Of a DNA stretch of 64,000 nt, positions 18,613 to 25,751 are shown in pieces. The position numbers and the translations under genes were made by a program. This stretch comes from JANQPX01 sp965222015 (GTDB lineage Bacteria; Pseudomonadota; Alphaproteobacteria; Geminicoccales; Geminicoccaceae): the NCBI GenBank assembly GCA_965222015.1, contig CBDCTL010000024.1, positions 1 through 64,000 of the forward strand, given 5' to 3'. The notes beneath the pieces are model-generated. The model was given only the letters and a program-made list of their open reading frames with translations. It was not told where the DNA came from and ran no database searches. The number at the start of each line of letters is the position of its first letter. The stretch's first letter is position 1.

Positions 18613-19617
18613 GGGGCGAGGTCTTCGGCGATCCGGTCGTCGCCACGGCACTCCTCGACCGTCTGCTCCACCATGCCGTCGTCGTGCAAATCGAAGGCGC
18701 CAGTTACCGCCTCCGTTCCCACGCCGATCTCATCCCCGAACACGTTCGCGCCAACGCGCCCATCACACCACCACCACCCAGGCGCCGAGGACGGCCGCCG
18801 AAAAATAGGAGCAATGAGCCTCAAGCAGCCTGAGCAACCTCACCACAAAAGTGGGACTTTTTCAGTCGGCACTTTTGGGACATTTTCAATTGGTGTGAAT
18901 CGGCGTGCAAAATTGACCCCCTAATCGGGGGTATCGGCGTCCAATTTTGACCCCCCTGTTTGTGAGTTGAGCAGACGCTACCCCTCCCTGTTTTGGGGCG
19001 GGTGGTGGGGGATGAAGAGCGTGGACACGATTGCGCGGATCCGTCGGGAGTTTTTCGTTCGCGGGAAGTCGATCAAGCAGATCGTGCGCGAGCTCCATGT
19101 GTCGCGGAACACGGTGCGCAGGGTGCTGCGCAGCGGCGAGACCGCGTTCAGCTATGAGCGCGAGGTGCAGCCGCTGCCCAAGCTTGGCCGCTTCCAGGCC
19201 GAGCTCGACCGGCTGCTGACGGCGAACGAGGCGAAGCCGGCGCGTGATCGTCTGACCTTGATCCGGCTGTTCGAGGAGCTGCAGAGCCAGGGGTACGAGG
19301 GCGGCTACGATGCGGTCCGTCGTTATGCGCGGAGCTGGCAGCGGGAGCGGTCGAGCTCGGCGTCCTCGGCGTTCGTGCCGCTCGTCTTTGCACCGGGCGA
19401 GGCCTATCAGTTCGACTGGAGCCATGAGGTCGTCGTTCTGAATGGTGTGACCACCAAGGTGAAGGTCGCGCATGTCCGGCTCTGCCACAGCCGGATGCCG
19501 TTCGTGCGCGCCTATCCGCGCGAAAGCCAGGAGATGGTGTTCGACGCCCATGACCGGGCATTTGCCTTTTTCAAAGGCGCCTGCACGCGCGGGATCTACG
19601 ACAGTAAGGAGGAATAG

Positions 19618-19640
19618 AGAACAGTCCGGGGGACTGTTCT
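19618..19640. repeat. Hairpin insert in istA (AGAACAGTCC/GGACTGTTCT)
   Basis: A perfect 10-bp stem around a GGG loop. It sits in a segment (roughly 19601-19650) that has no counterpart in IS21 transposases and contains an in-frame TAG, so it inactivates istA. GGAGGAAT just before the hairpin extends the pairing to TTCC after it, with a small bulge. Confidence 0.75.
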
Positions 19641-19983
19641 TCCGACGAACAAGACGGCGGTGGAGACGATCTTCGTCGGCAAGAAGCGGGCCTATAATCG
19701 CCGCTTCCAGCAGATGTGCAGCCACTACCTTGTCGAGCCTGTGGCCTGCACGCCGGCGTCCGGCTGGGAGAAGGGCCAGGTCGAGAACCAGGTCGGCACG
19801 GTTCGCGGTCGCTTCTTCACGCCCAGGCTTCGCTTCAAGACCTATGGCGAGCTGAACGCCTGGCTGCTGGACCAGTGCATCGCCCGCGCCAAGGCTCAGC
19901 CCCATCCGGAGTTCAGAACCAAGACCGTCTGGCAGGTGTTCGCGGAAGAGCGGGCGAGCCTGGTGCCCTATGCCGGCCGCTTC

Positions 19984-20060
19984 CCCGCCTGCAGCCGCAA
20001 CGCGGCGAAGGTCGGGCCCGCCATGCCGGATCTTCGGAGCTTCGCTCCTGCAGACCGGGA
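19984..20060 (+). repeat. 77-bp palindromic element, copy 1 (in frame in istA)
   Basis: Begins CCCGCCTGCAGCCG and ends CTCCTGCAGACCGGGA, with imperfect inverted ends around TGCAG, an internal GGAGCTTCGCTCC stem and a central GGTCGGGCCCGCC palindrome. It is flanked by the direct repeat CTTC (19980-19983 and 20061-20064), so 77+4 = 81 bases were added and the istA frame stays open. Confidence 0.85.
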
Positions 20061-20639
20061 CTTCGATGGGTTCCATGCGACGCCGGCCTCGGTCTCCAAG
20101 ACCTGCCTGGTCCGCTTCGACCACAACCGATATTCGGTCATCGCCAGCGCCGTCGGGCGGCCGGTCGAGGTGCGCGCCTATGCCGATCGCATCGAGATCC
20201 GCCAGGACGGCCAGGTCGTCGGCGACCATGAGCGATCCTTCGGCCGCGGCCGGACCATCTACGATCCCTGGCACTATGTGCCGGTGCTCGCTCGAAAGCC
20301 CGGGGCGCTGCGCAACGGCGCTCCGTTCAAGGATTGGCTGCTGCCGACCGGCCTGGCGAGGGTGCGCAAGAAACTCGGCAGAACCGATGACGGCGACCGG
20401 CAAATGGTCAAGATTCTGAACGCGGTTCTCAGCGACGGCCTGCCCGCGGTCGAGGCCGCCTGCACCGAGGCCCTCGACGAAGGCGTGCACTCCGCCGACG
20501 TCGTCCTCAACATCCTCGCGCGGCGCCGTGAGGTCGTTCTCCGGCCGCTGACCATCACCACCCCGGACGCCCTGAAGCTTCGTCATGAACCCGTGGCCGA
20601 CTGTGCCCGTTACGACCGCCTGAGGAGGGCTGTTTGATG

Positions 20640-20716
20640 TCCCGGTCTGCAGGAGCAAAGCTCCGAAGATCCGGCATGGCGGGCCCGACCTTCGCCGCGA
20701 GGCGCGTGCAGGCGGG
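20640..20716 (-). repeat. 77-bp palindromic element, copy 2 (at istB start codon)
   Basis: Reverse orientation relative to copy 1. Begins TCCCGGTCTGCAGGAG and ends GTGCAGGCGGG. The direct repeat GATG flanks it exactly (20636-20639 and 20717-20720). Since GATG contains the istB start codon, the duplication leaves istB translatable from either ATG. Confidence 0.88.
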
Positions 20717-20786
20717 GATGGAACGATCAGAAATTCTCACCACCATGAGCACCCTCAAGCTCTACGGCATGAAGGTCGCCTACGAT

Positions 20787-20816
20787 GCTGAACGCTACGG
20801 TAGTACCGCGTTCAGC
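20787..20816. repeat. 30-base hairpin insert in istB
   Basis: GCTGAACGC (20787-20795) pairs with GCGTTCAGC (20808-20816), and the inner GGTA/TACC also pairs. It encodes AERYGSTAFS in frame where IS21 helpers normally read only about two residues between AYD and LATAVKRQHEP. Confidence 0.7.
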
Positions 20817-21710
20817 CTGGCCACCGCCGTGAAGCGCCAGCATGAGCCGGAAAGGGTCGTCGGCGACCTGCTCACCGCGGAGATCTCGGAGAAGCAGGCG
20901 CGCTCGATCAAATATCAAATGACCATCGCCAAGATGCCGCTCGCCCCAAAGCCCTATCTGGGGACATCGACGACTTCGTGTTCGAGGGCACGCCGATCAA
21001 CGAAACCCTGATCCGCGATCTCGCCACCGGCAACTTCCTCGAGCACCAGCGCAACTGCGTGCTGGTCGGCGGAACCGGCACGGGCAAGACGCATCTCGCC
21101 ATCGCGATCGCCCGCGCCTGCATCCGCGACGGCGCTCGTGGCCGCTTCTTCAACGTCATCGACCTGGTCAACCAGCTCGAGGCCGAAGCCCGCGCCGAGC
21201 GCCACGGCAGGATGGCTGACCGGCTTGCCCGGCTGGACTTCGTCGTGCTCGACGAGCTCGGCTATCTTCCCTTCGCCCAGACCGGCGGTCAGCTGCTGTT
21301 TCATCTGGTCAGCCATCTCTACGAGCAGACCTCGGTGATCGTCACCACCAACCTCGACTTCGGCGAGTGGCCGAGCGTCTTTTGCGACGCCAAGATGACC
21401 ACTGCCCTGCTGGACCGCTTGACCCATCACTGCGACATCATCGAGACCGGCAACGAAAGCTGGCGCTTCAAAAACCGAGCCTGAGGTCGTCAGGTCTCAA
21501 CACGAAAAATTCGATCGCGGCCAGGGCTGTGGACATGACGCTTCTCCTGCGGAGAAGCTTGGACAACGCTGCGCGTTGCCCACATGACCACAGCCGCAAC
21601 CACAACAACCTTCTTCTTCAAATTCGAAAAGAAAAAGCCGGCATGAGATGACGAGACAGGGGGTCAAAATTGGACGCCGATAGGGGGTCAATTTTCGACG
21701 CCGATTGACA

Positions 21711-22296
21711 TGAGGCTGACCGGCCGAAAGGAGACGCAGCTATGGAGGTAGGTCAGCATCTCCCGATCATCGAGCGGCTCGAGCATCGGCAGGATCGGGC
21801 TCAATAGATCGGTGATCTGCTGGACCGCCTCCTGAAAGCCCGCGATTTGCTCGTCGAATGGCCGGCTTTTCGTAGATGGTTGGTTTTGAAAGAGGTAGCG
21901 CGAGGCGCTGACCGTCCGATCCTCCGGCAAGAGGCAGCAGAAGGTCAGATAGAAGTCAGACACCAGCTTCGTGCCGCTGGCGGCATAAAGCTGGTGGCGC
22001 TCGCGATCGATCAACGAGGCCGCGGCCGGCGTCTCGATCACCGGCGGGTAATCGGACGACGCGCGACGTCGGGCTTCGACATGCAGCGCCCAGCCAGAGC
22101 CAAGGCGCCGGATCGCATTGTTGATCCGGGCCATGGTCGCGACCAGGCCAGCTTCGGTGGCGCTCGCGAGGTCAGGGCCGCGAAAGCGAAAGCTGGTCTG
22201 CAGCGAGCCATCCTTATTGAGGATGATGCCTGGGGCAATCACGGCGCCCCAGACGATGAGCTCGGAAAGATCGGCATGGGAATGGGTTCGGAGCAT
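21711..22296 (-). pseudogene. trbE: TrbE N-terminal fragment, truncated by IS21
   Basis: TrbE is the VirB4-type ATPase of Trb mating-pair formation. The start ATG at 22296 reads MLRTHSHADLSELIVWGAVIAPGIILNKDGS, the standard TrbE N-terminus. Only about 195 of the roughly 800 residues remain, ending at LTYLHSCVS where the IS21 right end begins. The rest, with the Walker motifs, is absent from this window, so the conjugation system is not functional as it stands. It follows trbD with a 5-base gap. Confidence 0.88.
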
Positions 22297-22301
22297 GAGG
22301 C

Positions 22302-22559
22302 TTATCCCCGATAGAAGGGCTTTTCCTTCAGGTGCCGCTTCAGCACATCCATCCACCAGGGATCCTGCCGAGTCAGCCAAAGCGCGAGACTGTGGGCCAA
22401 GAGCCCGACCGGCAAAGCGAGCCAGATCTGGTAGAGGCCAAGGCCGATGACGGCACAGATCGTGACATTCAGGATGGCGAAGGACCTGGGCACGCCGCCC
22501 AAGAGGATCGGCGTGGTCAGGCTGGTGTGCAGCGGCACGGCGATGTCGTGGTCGGACAT
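22302..22559 (-). CDS. trbD: TrbD (VirB3-like) conjugation protein
   Basis: An 85-residue inner-membrane protein with two adjacent hydrophobic spans (ILNVTICAVIGLGLYQIWLALPVGLLAHSLALWL) and the typical PRSFAILN and DPWWMDVLKRHL ends of the VirB3/TrbD family. The ATG at 22559 overlaps the trbC stop by one base. A TTG directly before it is less likely. Sits in the usual B-C-D-E order. Confidence 0.9.
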   Translation of the reverse strand: MSDHDIAVPLHTSLTTPILLGGVPRSFAILNVTICAVIGLGLYQIWLALPVGLLAHSLALWLTRQDPWWMDVLKRHLKEKPFYRG

Positions 22560-22870
22560 CAAAGGGTGGCCGCGCCGGCGAAGTTGAAGAAGGCCGGGAA
22601 GAAGCTCACGGCTGACGCGGCGACCGAAAGACCGAACACTGCCTGGAGCAAGCGCTTGGCGCCGGCACCCACCTCGGCAAAGGAAATCACGATGCCCGAC
22701 ACCAGGACGGCCAGAATCAGAAAACTCTGCAACACCGGACCGGTCAGGCTGTTAGTGATGGTCTGAAGCGGCGTCTCCCAAGGAAGGCCCAAAGCGCCGG
22801 CAAGCGCCTCATCTGCCTGGATCAAAAGGGCAAAAACGGTCGCACCCACCGAAAGAAAACGGTTCATCAT
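22559..22870 (-). CDS. trbC: TrbC (VirB2-like) pilin
   Basis: A 103-residue prepilin of the conjugative pilus, with an N-terminal signal-like segment, a cleavage-like ADEALAG site and two hydrophobic spans (VLQSFLILAVLVSGIVISF; LLQAVFGLSVAASAVSFFPAFF) separated by EVGAGAKRL. Overlaps trbB by 4 bases and trbD by one. Confidence 0.9.
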   Translation of the reverse strand: MMNRFLSVGATVFALLIQADEALAGALGLPWETPLQTITNSLTGPVLQSFLILAVLVSGIVISFAEVGAGAKRLLQAVFGLSVAASAVSFFPAFFNFAGAATL

Positions 22871-23871
22871 GACGAGGTCCTTTCGTTCGAGGAGACGAGG
22901 TCCAAGTGAGGCCCGTCGGTGCTACCGACCGAGGCGGTGATGTAGGTGTCGTCGCGGAAGCTGTGGACGGTGAGGATCTCGTCTATCCGCCGGCCCGATG
23001 TCGTGCGTTTGAGATGGATGACTAGATCGATCGCATGAGCGATCAGGCGTTTAGGAACGGTGGTCGTCACTTCGGCAATGAGATCCTCTAAACGGTGCAG
23101 CGCTTCGGCAGCCGTGTTGGAATGGACGGTGCCAAGGCCGCCGTCATGGCCGGTGTTCCAGGCCTTCAGCATGTCGAGCGCGCCGGCGCCGTCCCGGATC
23201 TCGCCAATGACGATTCGATCCGGGCGAAGCCGAAGCGTCGTTTGCACGAGATCGCGGATCGTGATCCGAGGCTCGGTGCGTTTGGTCAGCAGTTGAAGGT
23301 GATCCTCGGCCGAGCATTGCAGCTCGACCGTGTCCTCGATCAGCACGATCCGATCACCGGCGATCGCTGGCTCGGCGAGCAAGGCATTGAGAAAGGTGGT
23401 CTTGCCCGATGACGTCCCGCCGCTGACCAGGATATTGCGACGCTCGGCAAGGGCGGTTCGAAGAAGCTCGGCCTGGTCTGCCGTGAGCGCACCGCCGTCG
23501 ACATAGTCGTCAAGACGAAACACGCGTTGCGGCCGCTTCCTGATGGTGAAGGCCGGCGCCTTCGCCAATGGCGGTAGCACGCCTTGAAAGCGCTCGCCGC
23601 CGATCGGCAAGACGCCGCTGATCGAGGGATGATCCTCATTCGCCGTGGCGCCGATATGGTGGGCCACCAATCGGATGATCGCCTCGGCGGCTGCCGGATG
23701 CATGACCGTATCGGTCGCGATCCGGCCACGGTCCAAGGTGTCGAGCCAGACCCGGCCGCAGCCGTTGACCATCACCTCGATCACCATCGGATCCTCGAGC
23801 GCGTCGCGCACGAAGCCGCCCAGGCGATCGCGAAAGGCTTCGGCGAGGCGAGCCCGCTGTTTCTCCTGCAT
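22867..23871 (-). CDS. trbB: TrbB (VirB11-like) conjugation ATPase
   Basis: A 334-residue hexameric traffic ATPase energising the mating channel. Visible motifs are VMVNGCGRVW, Walker A SGGTSSGKTTFLNALL, VLIEDTVELQC, Walker B-like LRPDRIVIGEIRDG and the His box GLGTVHSNTA. Complete and apparently intact, but stranded with only trbC, trbD and a fragment of trbE downstream. Confidence 0.93.
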   Translation of the reverse strand: MQEKQRARLAEAFRDRLGGFVRDALEDPMVIEVMVNGCGRVWLDTLDRGRIATDTVMHPAAAEAIIRLVAHHIGATANEDHPSISGVLPIGGERFQGVLPPLAKAPAFTIRKRPQRVFRLDDYVDGGALTADQAELLRTALAERRNILVSGGTSSGKTTFLNALLAEPAIAGDRIVLIEDTVELQCSAEDHLQLLTKRTEPRITIRDLVQTTLRLRPDRIVIGEIRDGAGALDMLKAWNTGHDGGLGTVHSNTAAEALHRLEDLIAEVTTTVPKRLIAHAIDLVIHLKRTTSGRRIDEILTVHSFRDDTYITASVGSTDGPHLDLVSSNERTSS

Positions 23872-23880
23872 GGCTCGGCC

Positions 23881-24414
23881 TCACCAGATCGTCAGGCTGT
23901 GATAATCGGGCCAGGCGCCGGTGGGCCGCTCGCTTGTGCTCCAGGGGCCGCCGCGCCGATCGATCTGTCGCTTCTTTCGTTGCTCGGCTTCGACCAGCGC
24001 TTCTGCGCTGACGTCGTCCATGTCGTCATCGGAATCGAACAGTCGGTCGCGATCGTGGAGCATCTTGATCTCGGTCGCAGCTGCCCAGAGACCGGGCATC
24101 GCCTTCATCAGAGAAGTGACCGCGTCTTTCTCGTCCGGCCGCAGCTTGTTCCGGCCATAAGCCTCGAGCAGAGCGACGAGGTTCGTATCGGCTTCGATGA
24201 AGAGTCGGATTAGGGCCGGAACATAGGGCGTACCTTCGCCCAGCAATTGCTCGCTTCGGCCTCGCAGGCTCTCCAGATGATCGTCGAGATCGTCGGCGGT
24301 GACCGGGCTTGCGGATTTCGCCCGGCCATCGATGCGGGTCAGGGACAGCCGTTCTGCAACATCCTGCCAGAACGTCAGGGTCTTTCTGACGTCGGCGCTT
24401 TTATTCTTAGGCAT
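23881..24414 (-). CDS. Hypothetical protein at head of trb operon
   Basis: A 177-residue, charged, mostly helical soluble protein starting MPKNKSADVRKTLTFWQDVAERLSL, with an acidic DSDDDMDD patch and no signal or membrane span. It lies 9 bases upstream of trbB, in the position where Trb-type islands often carry a small cytoplasmic gene of unknown role. No function is assigned. Confidence 0.7.
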   Translation of the reverse strand: MPKNKSADVRKTLTFWQDVAERLSLTRIDGRAKSASPVTADDLDDHLESLRGRSEQLLGEGTPYVPALIRLFIEADTNLVALLEAYGRNKLRPDEKDAVTSLMKAMPGLWAAATEIKMLHDRDRLFDSDDDMDDVSAEALVEAEQRKKRQIDRRGGPWSTSERPTGAWPDYHSLTIW

Positions 24415-24611
24415 GAGACGCTCCTCTCATAGGGTTCGAGCGTCGGACCGAAGCTGACGACGGCGTCCGCCAAAGCACGGCTCGATCCGCTCTGGCCTAC
24501 AAGACGGAGCAAGGGGTCGTTTCCCTGCATTTCACACTTCAAAAAGATTCACCGACCAACAAAAATAACCGAAACCAGCCTCTTTTTTTCCCAAGGAATG
24601 GACCGCTCGAC

Positions 24612-24719
24612 GTCAAGGCCAAGCCCTTCGGGCGTCAGCGGGTGGTCTCCCCAAGCTTCGCTTCGCTGCAGCCCGGGCGATCCCCCTCCACCCGCTGCCG
24701 GCCTTGACCTCGAGAGGTC
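24612..24719 (+). promoter_or_regulatory. Highly folded leader upstream of ardA, candidate single-strand promoter
   Basis: Nested inverted repeats fill this stretch: GTCAAGGCC (24612-24620) with GGCCTTGAC (24700-24708), AGCGGGTGG (24637-24645) with CCACCCGCT (24688-24696), GCCC/GGGC at 24623-24633 and GACCTC/GAGGTC at 24706-24719. Anti-restriction genes of conjugative plasmids are known to use hairpin promoters active on the incoming single strand. Assigning that role here is inference from position and folding. Confidence 0.45.
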
Positions 24720-24741
24720 GCTCATCGGCGCGCGCCTAGTC

Positions 24742-24762
24742 GCGGTTGCGTGACGCAACCGC
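24742..24762. promoter_or_regulatory. Operator-like inverted repeat ahead of ardA
   Basis: GCGGTTGCG (24742-24750) and CGCAACCGC (24754-24762) form a perfect 9-bp repeat around TGA, 25 bases before the ardA start. Position suits a repressor site or a leader hairpin. No regulator is encoded next to it. Confidence 0.5.
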
Positions 24763-24787
24763 ATCTCTCCACGAAGGGAACTAGGCC

Positions 24788-25309
24788 ATGGCCAAGACCA
24801 CCACCCCGAAGATCTACGTCGCCGACCACGCCGCCTACAATGCCGGCACGCTGCGTGGTGTCTGGATCGATGCCACCCAAGAGCCCGACGAGATCAAGGC
24901 CGAGGTCCAGGCCATGCTGGCCAAATCACCGGAGCCCGTGGCTGAGGAGCACGCGATCCACGACACGGACGGGTTCGAGGGTGTCTACATCAGCGAGTGG
25001 GCGAGCTTCGAAGAGGTTCACGAGATCGCTCTTCTTATAGAGGAGCATGGCGCGCTCGGCGCCGAGCTCCTCAATCACTGGAACAATGACGTCGACGAGG
25101 TGCGCCGGTTGTTCGAGGATGGCTACTATCTCGGCGCCTGGGACAGCGTCGCCGACTACGTCCAGGAGGTCACTGAGGAAGCCACCGAGATCCCGGATCA
25201 CCTCCGCGGCTATATCGACTACGAAAGCATGGCCCGCGACATGGAGCTGAACGGCGACATCTTCACCGTCGAACTCGAGGGCGAGGTTCACATCTTTGCT
25301 AACCGTTGA
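24788..25309 (+). CDS. ardA: ArdA-family anti-restriction protein
   Basis: ArdA proteins mimic DNA and block type I restriction-modification enzymes during conjugative entry. The 173-residue product is strongly acidic and has the family landmarks PKIYVADHAAYNAGTLRGVWIDA, HAIHDTDGFEG, NDVDEVRRLFEDGYYLGAW and the C-terminal ELNGDIF segment. GAAGGGA lies upstream of the ATG. It is divergent from the trb operon, as an early-entry gene of the same former conjugative element. Confidence 0.93.
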   Translation: MAKTTTPKIYVADHAAYNAGTLRGVWIDATQEPDEIKAEVQAMLAKSPEPVAEEHAIHDTDGFEGVYISEWASFEEVHEIALLIEEHGALGAELLNHWNNDVDEVRRLFEDGYYLGAWDSVADYVQEVTEEATEIPDHLRGYIDYESMARDMELNGDIFTVELEGEVHIFANR

Positions 25310-25324
25310 AAAATTGCAATCGAA

Positions 25325-25354
25325 CGCAGAGCCGCGCTGCAGCGCGGCTCTGCG
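25325..25354. terminator. 30-base perfect palindrome after ardA
   Basis: Arms CGCAGAGCCGCGCTG and its exact reverse complement meet without a loop 15 bases after the ardA stop, followed by CCTTTC. It could act as a bidirectional terminator. The absence of a loop also fits a palindromic insertion. Confidence 0.55.
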
Positions 25355-25514
25355 CCTTTCTCACTCGATGTGGCCTGCCAGGCAGCCCACGGCCCGTGCG
25401 TCCAGGCGCACGGTCAATCCGAGATTGCAATGTGGAAAGCAGGAAAATGGGGCCTTGCTCCGTCTTATGGGGCGGAGCTCAACAATTCCCTCTGAAACCG
25501 GAGTCATTCAGCCA

Positions 25515-25751
25515 ATGGAAGCTCTTCGGGAAATTCAGGCGGCCGATCTGCTCGGTTTCACCGAAATTGAGGAATTCCGCCGTGCACTGCGGCGTGGTGA
25601 TGTTCCACCACCAATTCGATTCGTAGGCGGCAAAAGGGGCAGACCTGTTTGGAGCCGGCGGATCTTGCTAGAATTTGTCGATGGTGCTGCTGCGAAGCAG
25701 GATCAAGCCGAATCCGAATTCGAGAAAAAGCTTGAGACCGTCCCATGGTGA
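25515..25751 (+). CDS. Small DNA-binding protein, candidate excisionase
   Basis: A 78-residue protein starting MEALREIQAADLLGFTEIEEFRRALRRGDVPPPI, resembling the helix-turn-helix of AlpA/Xis-type excisionases, with RGRPVWSRRILLEF after it. The last 7 bases overlap the integrase gene, the usual arrangement for xis-int pairs. A longer frame opens upstream but has no protein-like sequence. Confidence 0.65.
   Translation: MEALREIQAADLLGFTEIEEFRRALRRGDVPPPIRFVGGKRGRPVWSRRILLEFVDGAAAKQDQAESEFEKKLETVPW

Larger units (their letters stand above)
17894..18832 (+). pseudogene. istB: IS21-family helper ATPase IstB, broken by a deletion and hairpin insertions
   Basis: IstB is an AAA+ DnaC-like helper. 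The first part (MTEILDRIASHLVGLRMPRTLEALDH, Walker A FLGPPGTGKSHLA) is in one frame to about 18285. A lost G there shifts the frame to KEVYRCTLAELIEALTRAEREGRLIEKIRFYSRASLLI. A ~40-base hairpin insert (18409-18427 core) then shifts to DEIGYLPITTGGANFFFQLVNARYEKGAMILTSNRGFA. A ~61-base two-hairpin insert (18553-18612) shifts once more to EVFGDPVVATALLDRLLHHAVVVQIEGASYRLRSHADL, ending at about 18832. All family motifs are present, but no single frame encodes them. Confidence 0.85.
16488..18893 (+). mobile_element. IS21-family element no. 1 (istA intact, istB broken)
   Basis: Contains istA and a decayed istB in the usual overlapping order. Internal terminal repeats are visible: TTTGTCCCATTTGTGGC (about 16513) and GAAAATGTCTC (about 16536) at the left, with inverted relatives GGGACATTTTC and GCACTTTTGGGAC near 18865-18890 at the right. 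Exact ends are uncertain. A 32-base perfect palindrome sits in the left end (16562-16593). The second IS21 element abuts directly at 18894. Confidence 0.75.
19012..20637 (+). pseudogene. istA: IstA of IS21 element no. 2, with two foreign inserts
   Basis: The N-terminal half (MKSVDTIARIRREFFVRGKSIKQIVRELHVSRNTVRRVL, helix-turn-helix; YQFDWSHEVVVLNG, first DDE Asp) ends at a stop at 19617. The stop lies inside a ~45-base insert carrying the hairpin at 19618-19640. The frame resumes as ETIFVGKKRAYNRRF...ASGWEKGQVENQVGTVRGRFF (Glu region) to 20637. A second insert, the 77-bp palindromic element at 19984-20060, lies in frame and adds 27 residues (PACSRNAAKVGPAMPD...). Without the first insert the protein would be about 520 residues. 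Confidence 0.87.
20637..21484 (+). pseudogene. istB: IstB of IS21 element no. 2, with three inserts
   Basis: The original start ATG (20637) overlaps the istA stop. The 77-bp palindromic element was inserted exactly here, so the start codon now appears twice (20637 and 20718) and 27 residues (SRSAGAKLRRSGMAGPTF...) precede the true N-terminus MERSEILTTMSTLKLYGMK. A 30-base hairpin (20787-20816) is inserted in frame. A third hairpin (CCCCA/TGGGG at 20945-20964) shifts the frame. The AAA+ domain continues from about 20970 (FEGTPINETLIRDLATG, Walker A GGTGTGKTHLAIAIA, Walker B LDFVVLDELGYLPF) to 21484. Confidence 0.87.
18894..21710 (+). mobile_element. IS21-family element no. 2, ends resolved
   Basis: The left end TGTGAATCGGCGTG...AAAATTGACCCCC (from 18894) and the reverse complement of the right end TGTCAATCGGCGTC...AAAATTGACCCCC (to 21710) match over roughly 50 bases, each with two copies of the AATTTTGACCCCC-type repeat. 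The left copy has about 10 extra bases near 18922-18932. istA and istB are both present but broken. The right end cuts trbE. The left neighbour is another IS, so no target duplication can be read. Confidence 0.88.

Noticed and set aside
18886..20658. 590-codon leftward open frame in IS21 no. 2
   Set aside because: Antisense to istA. Its length is only possible because stop codons are rare in this phase of GC-rich DNA.
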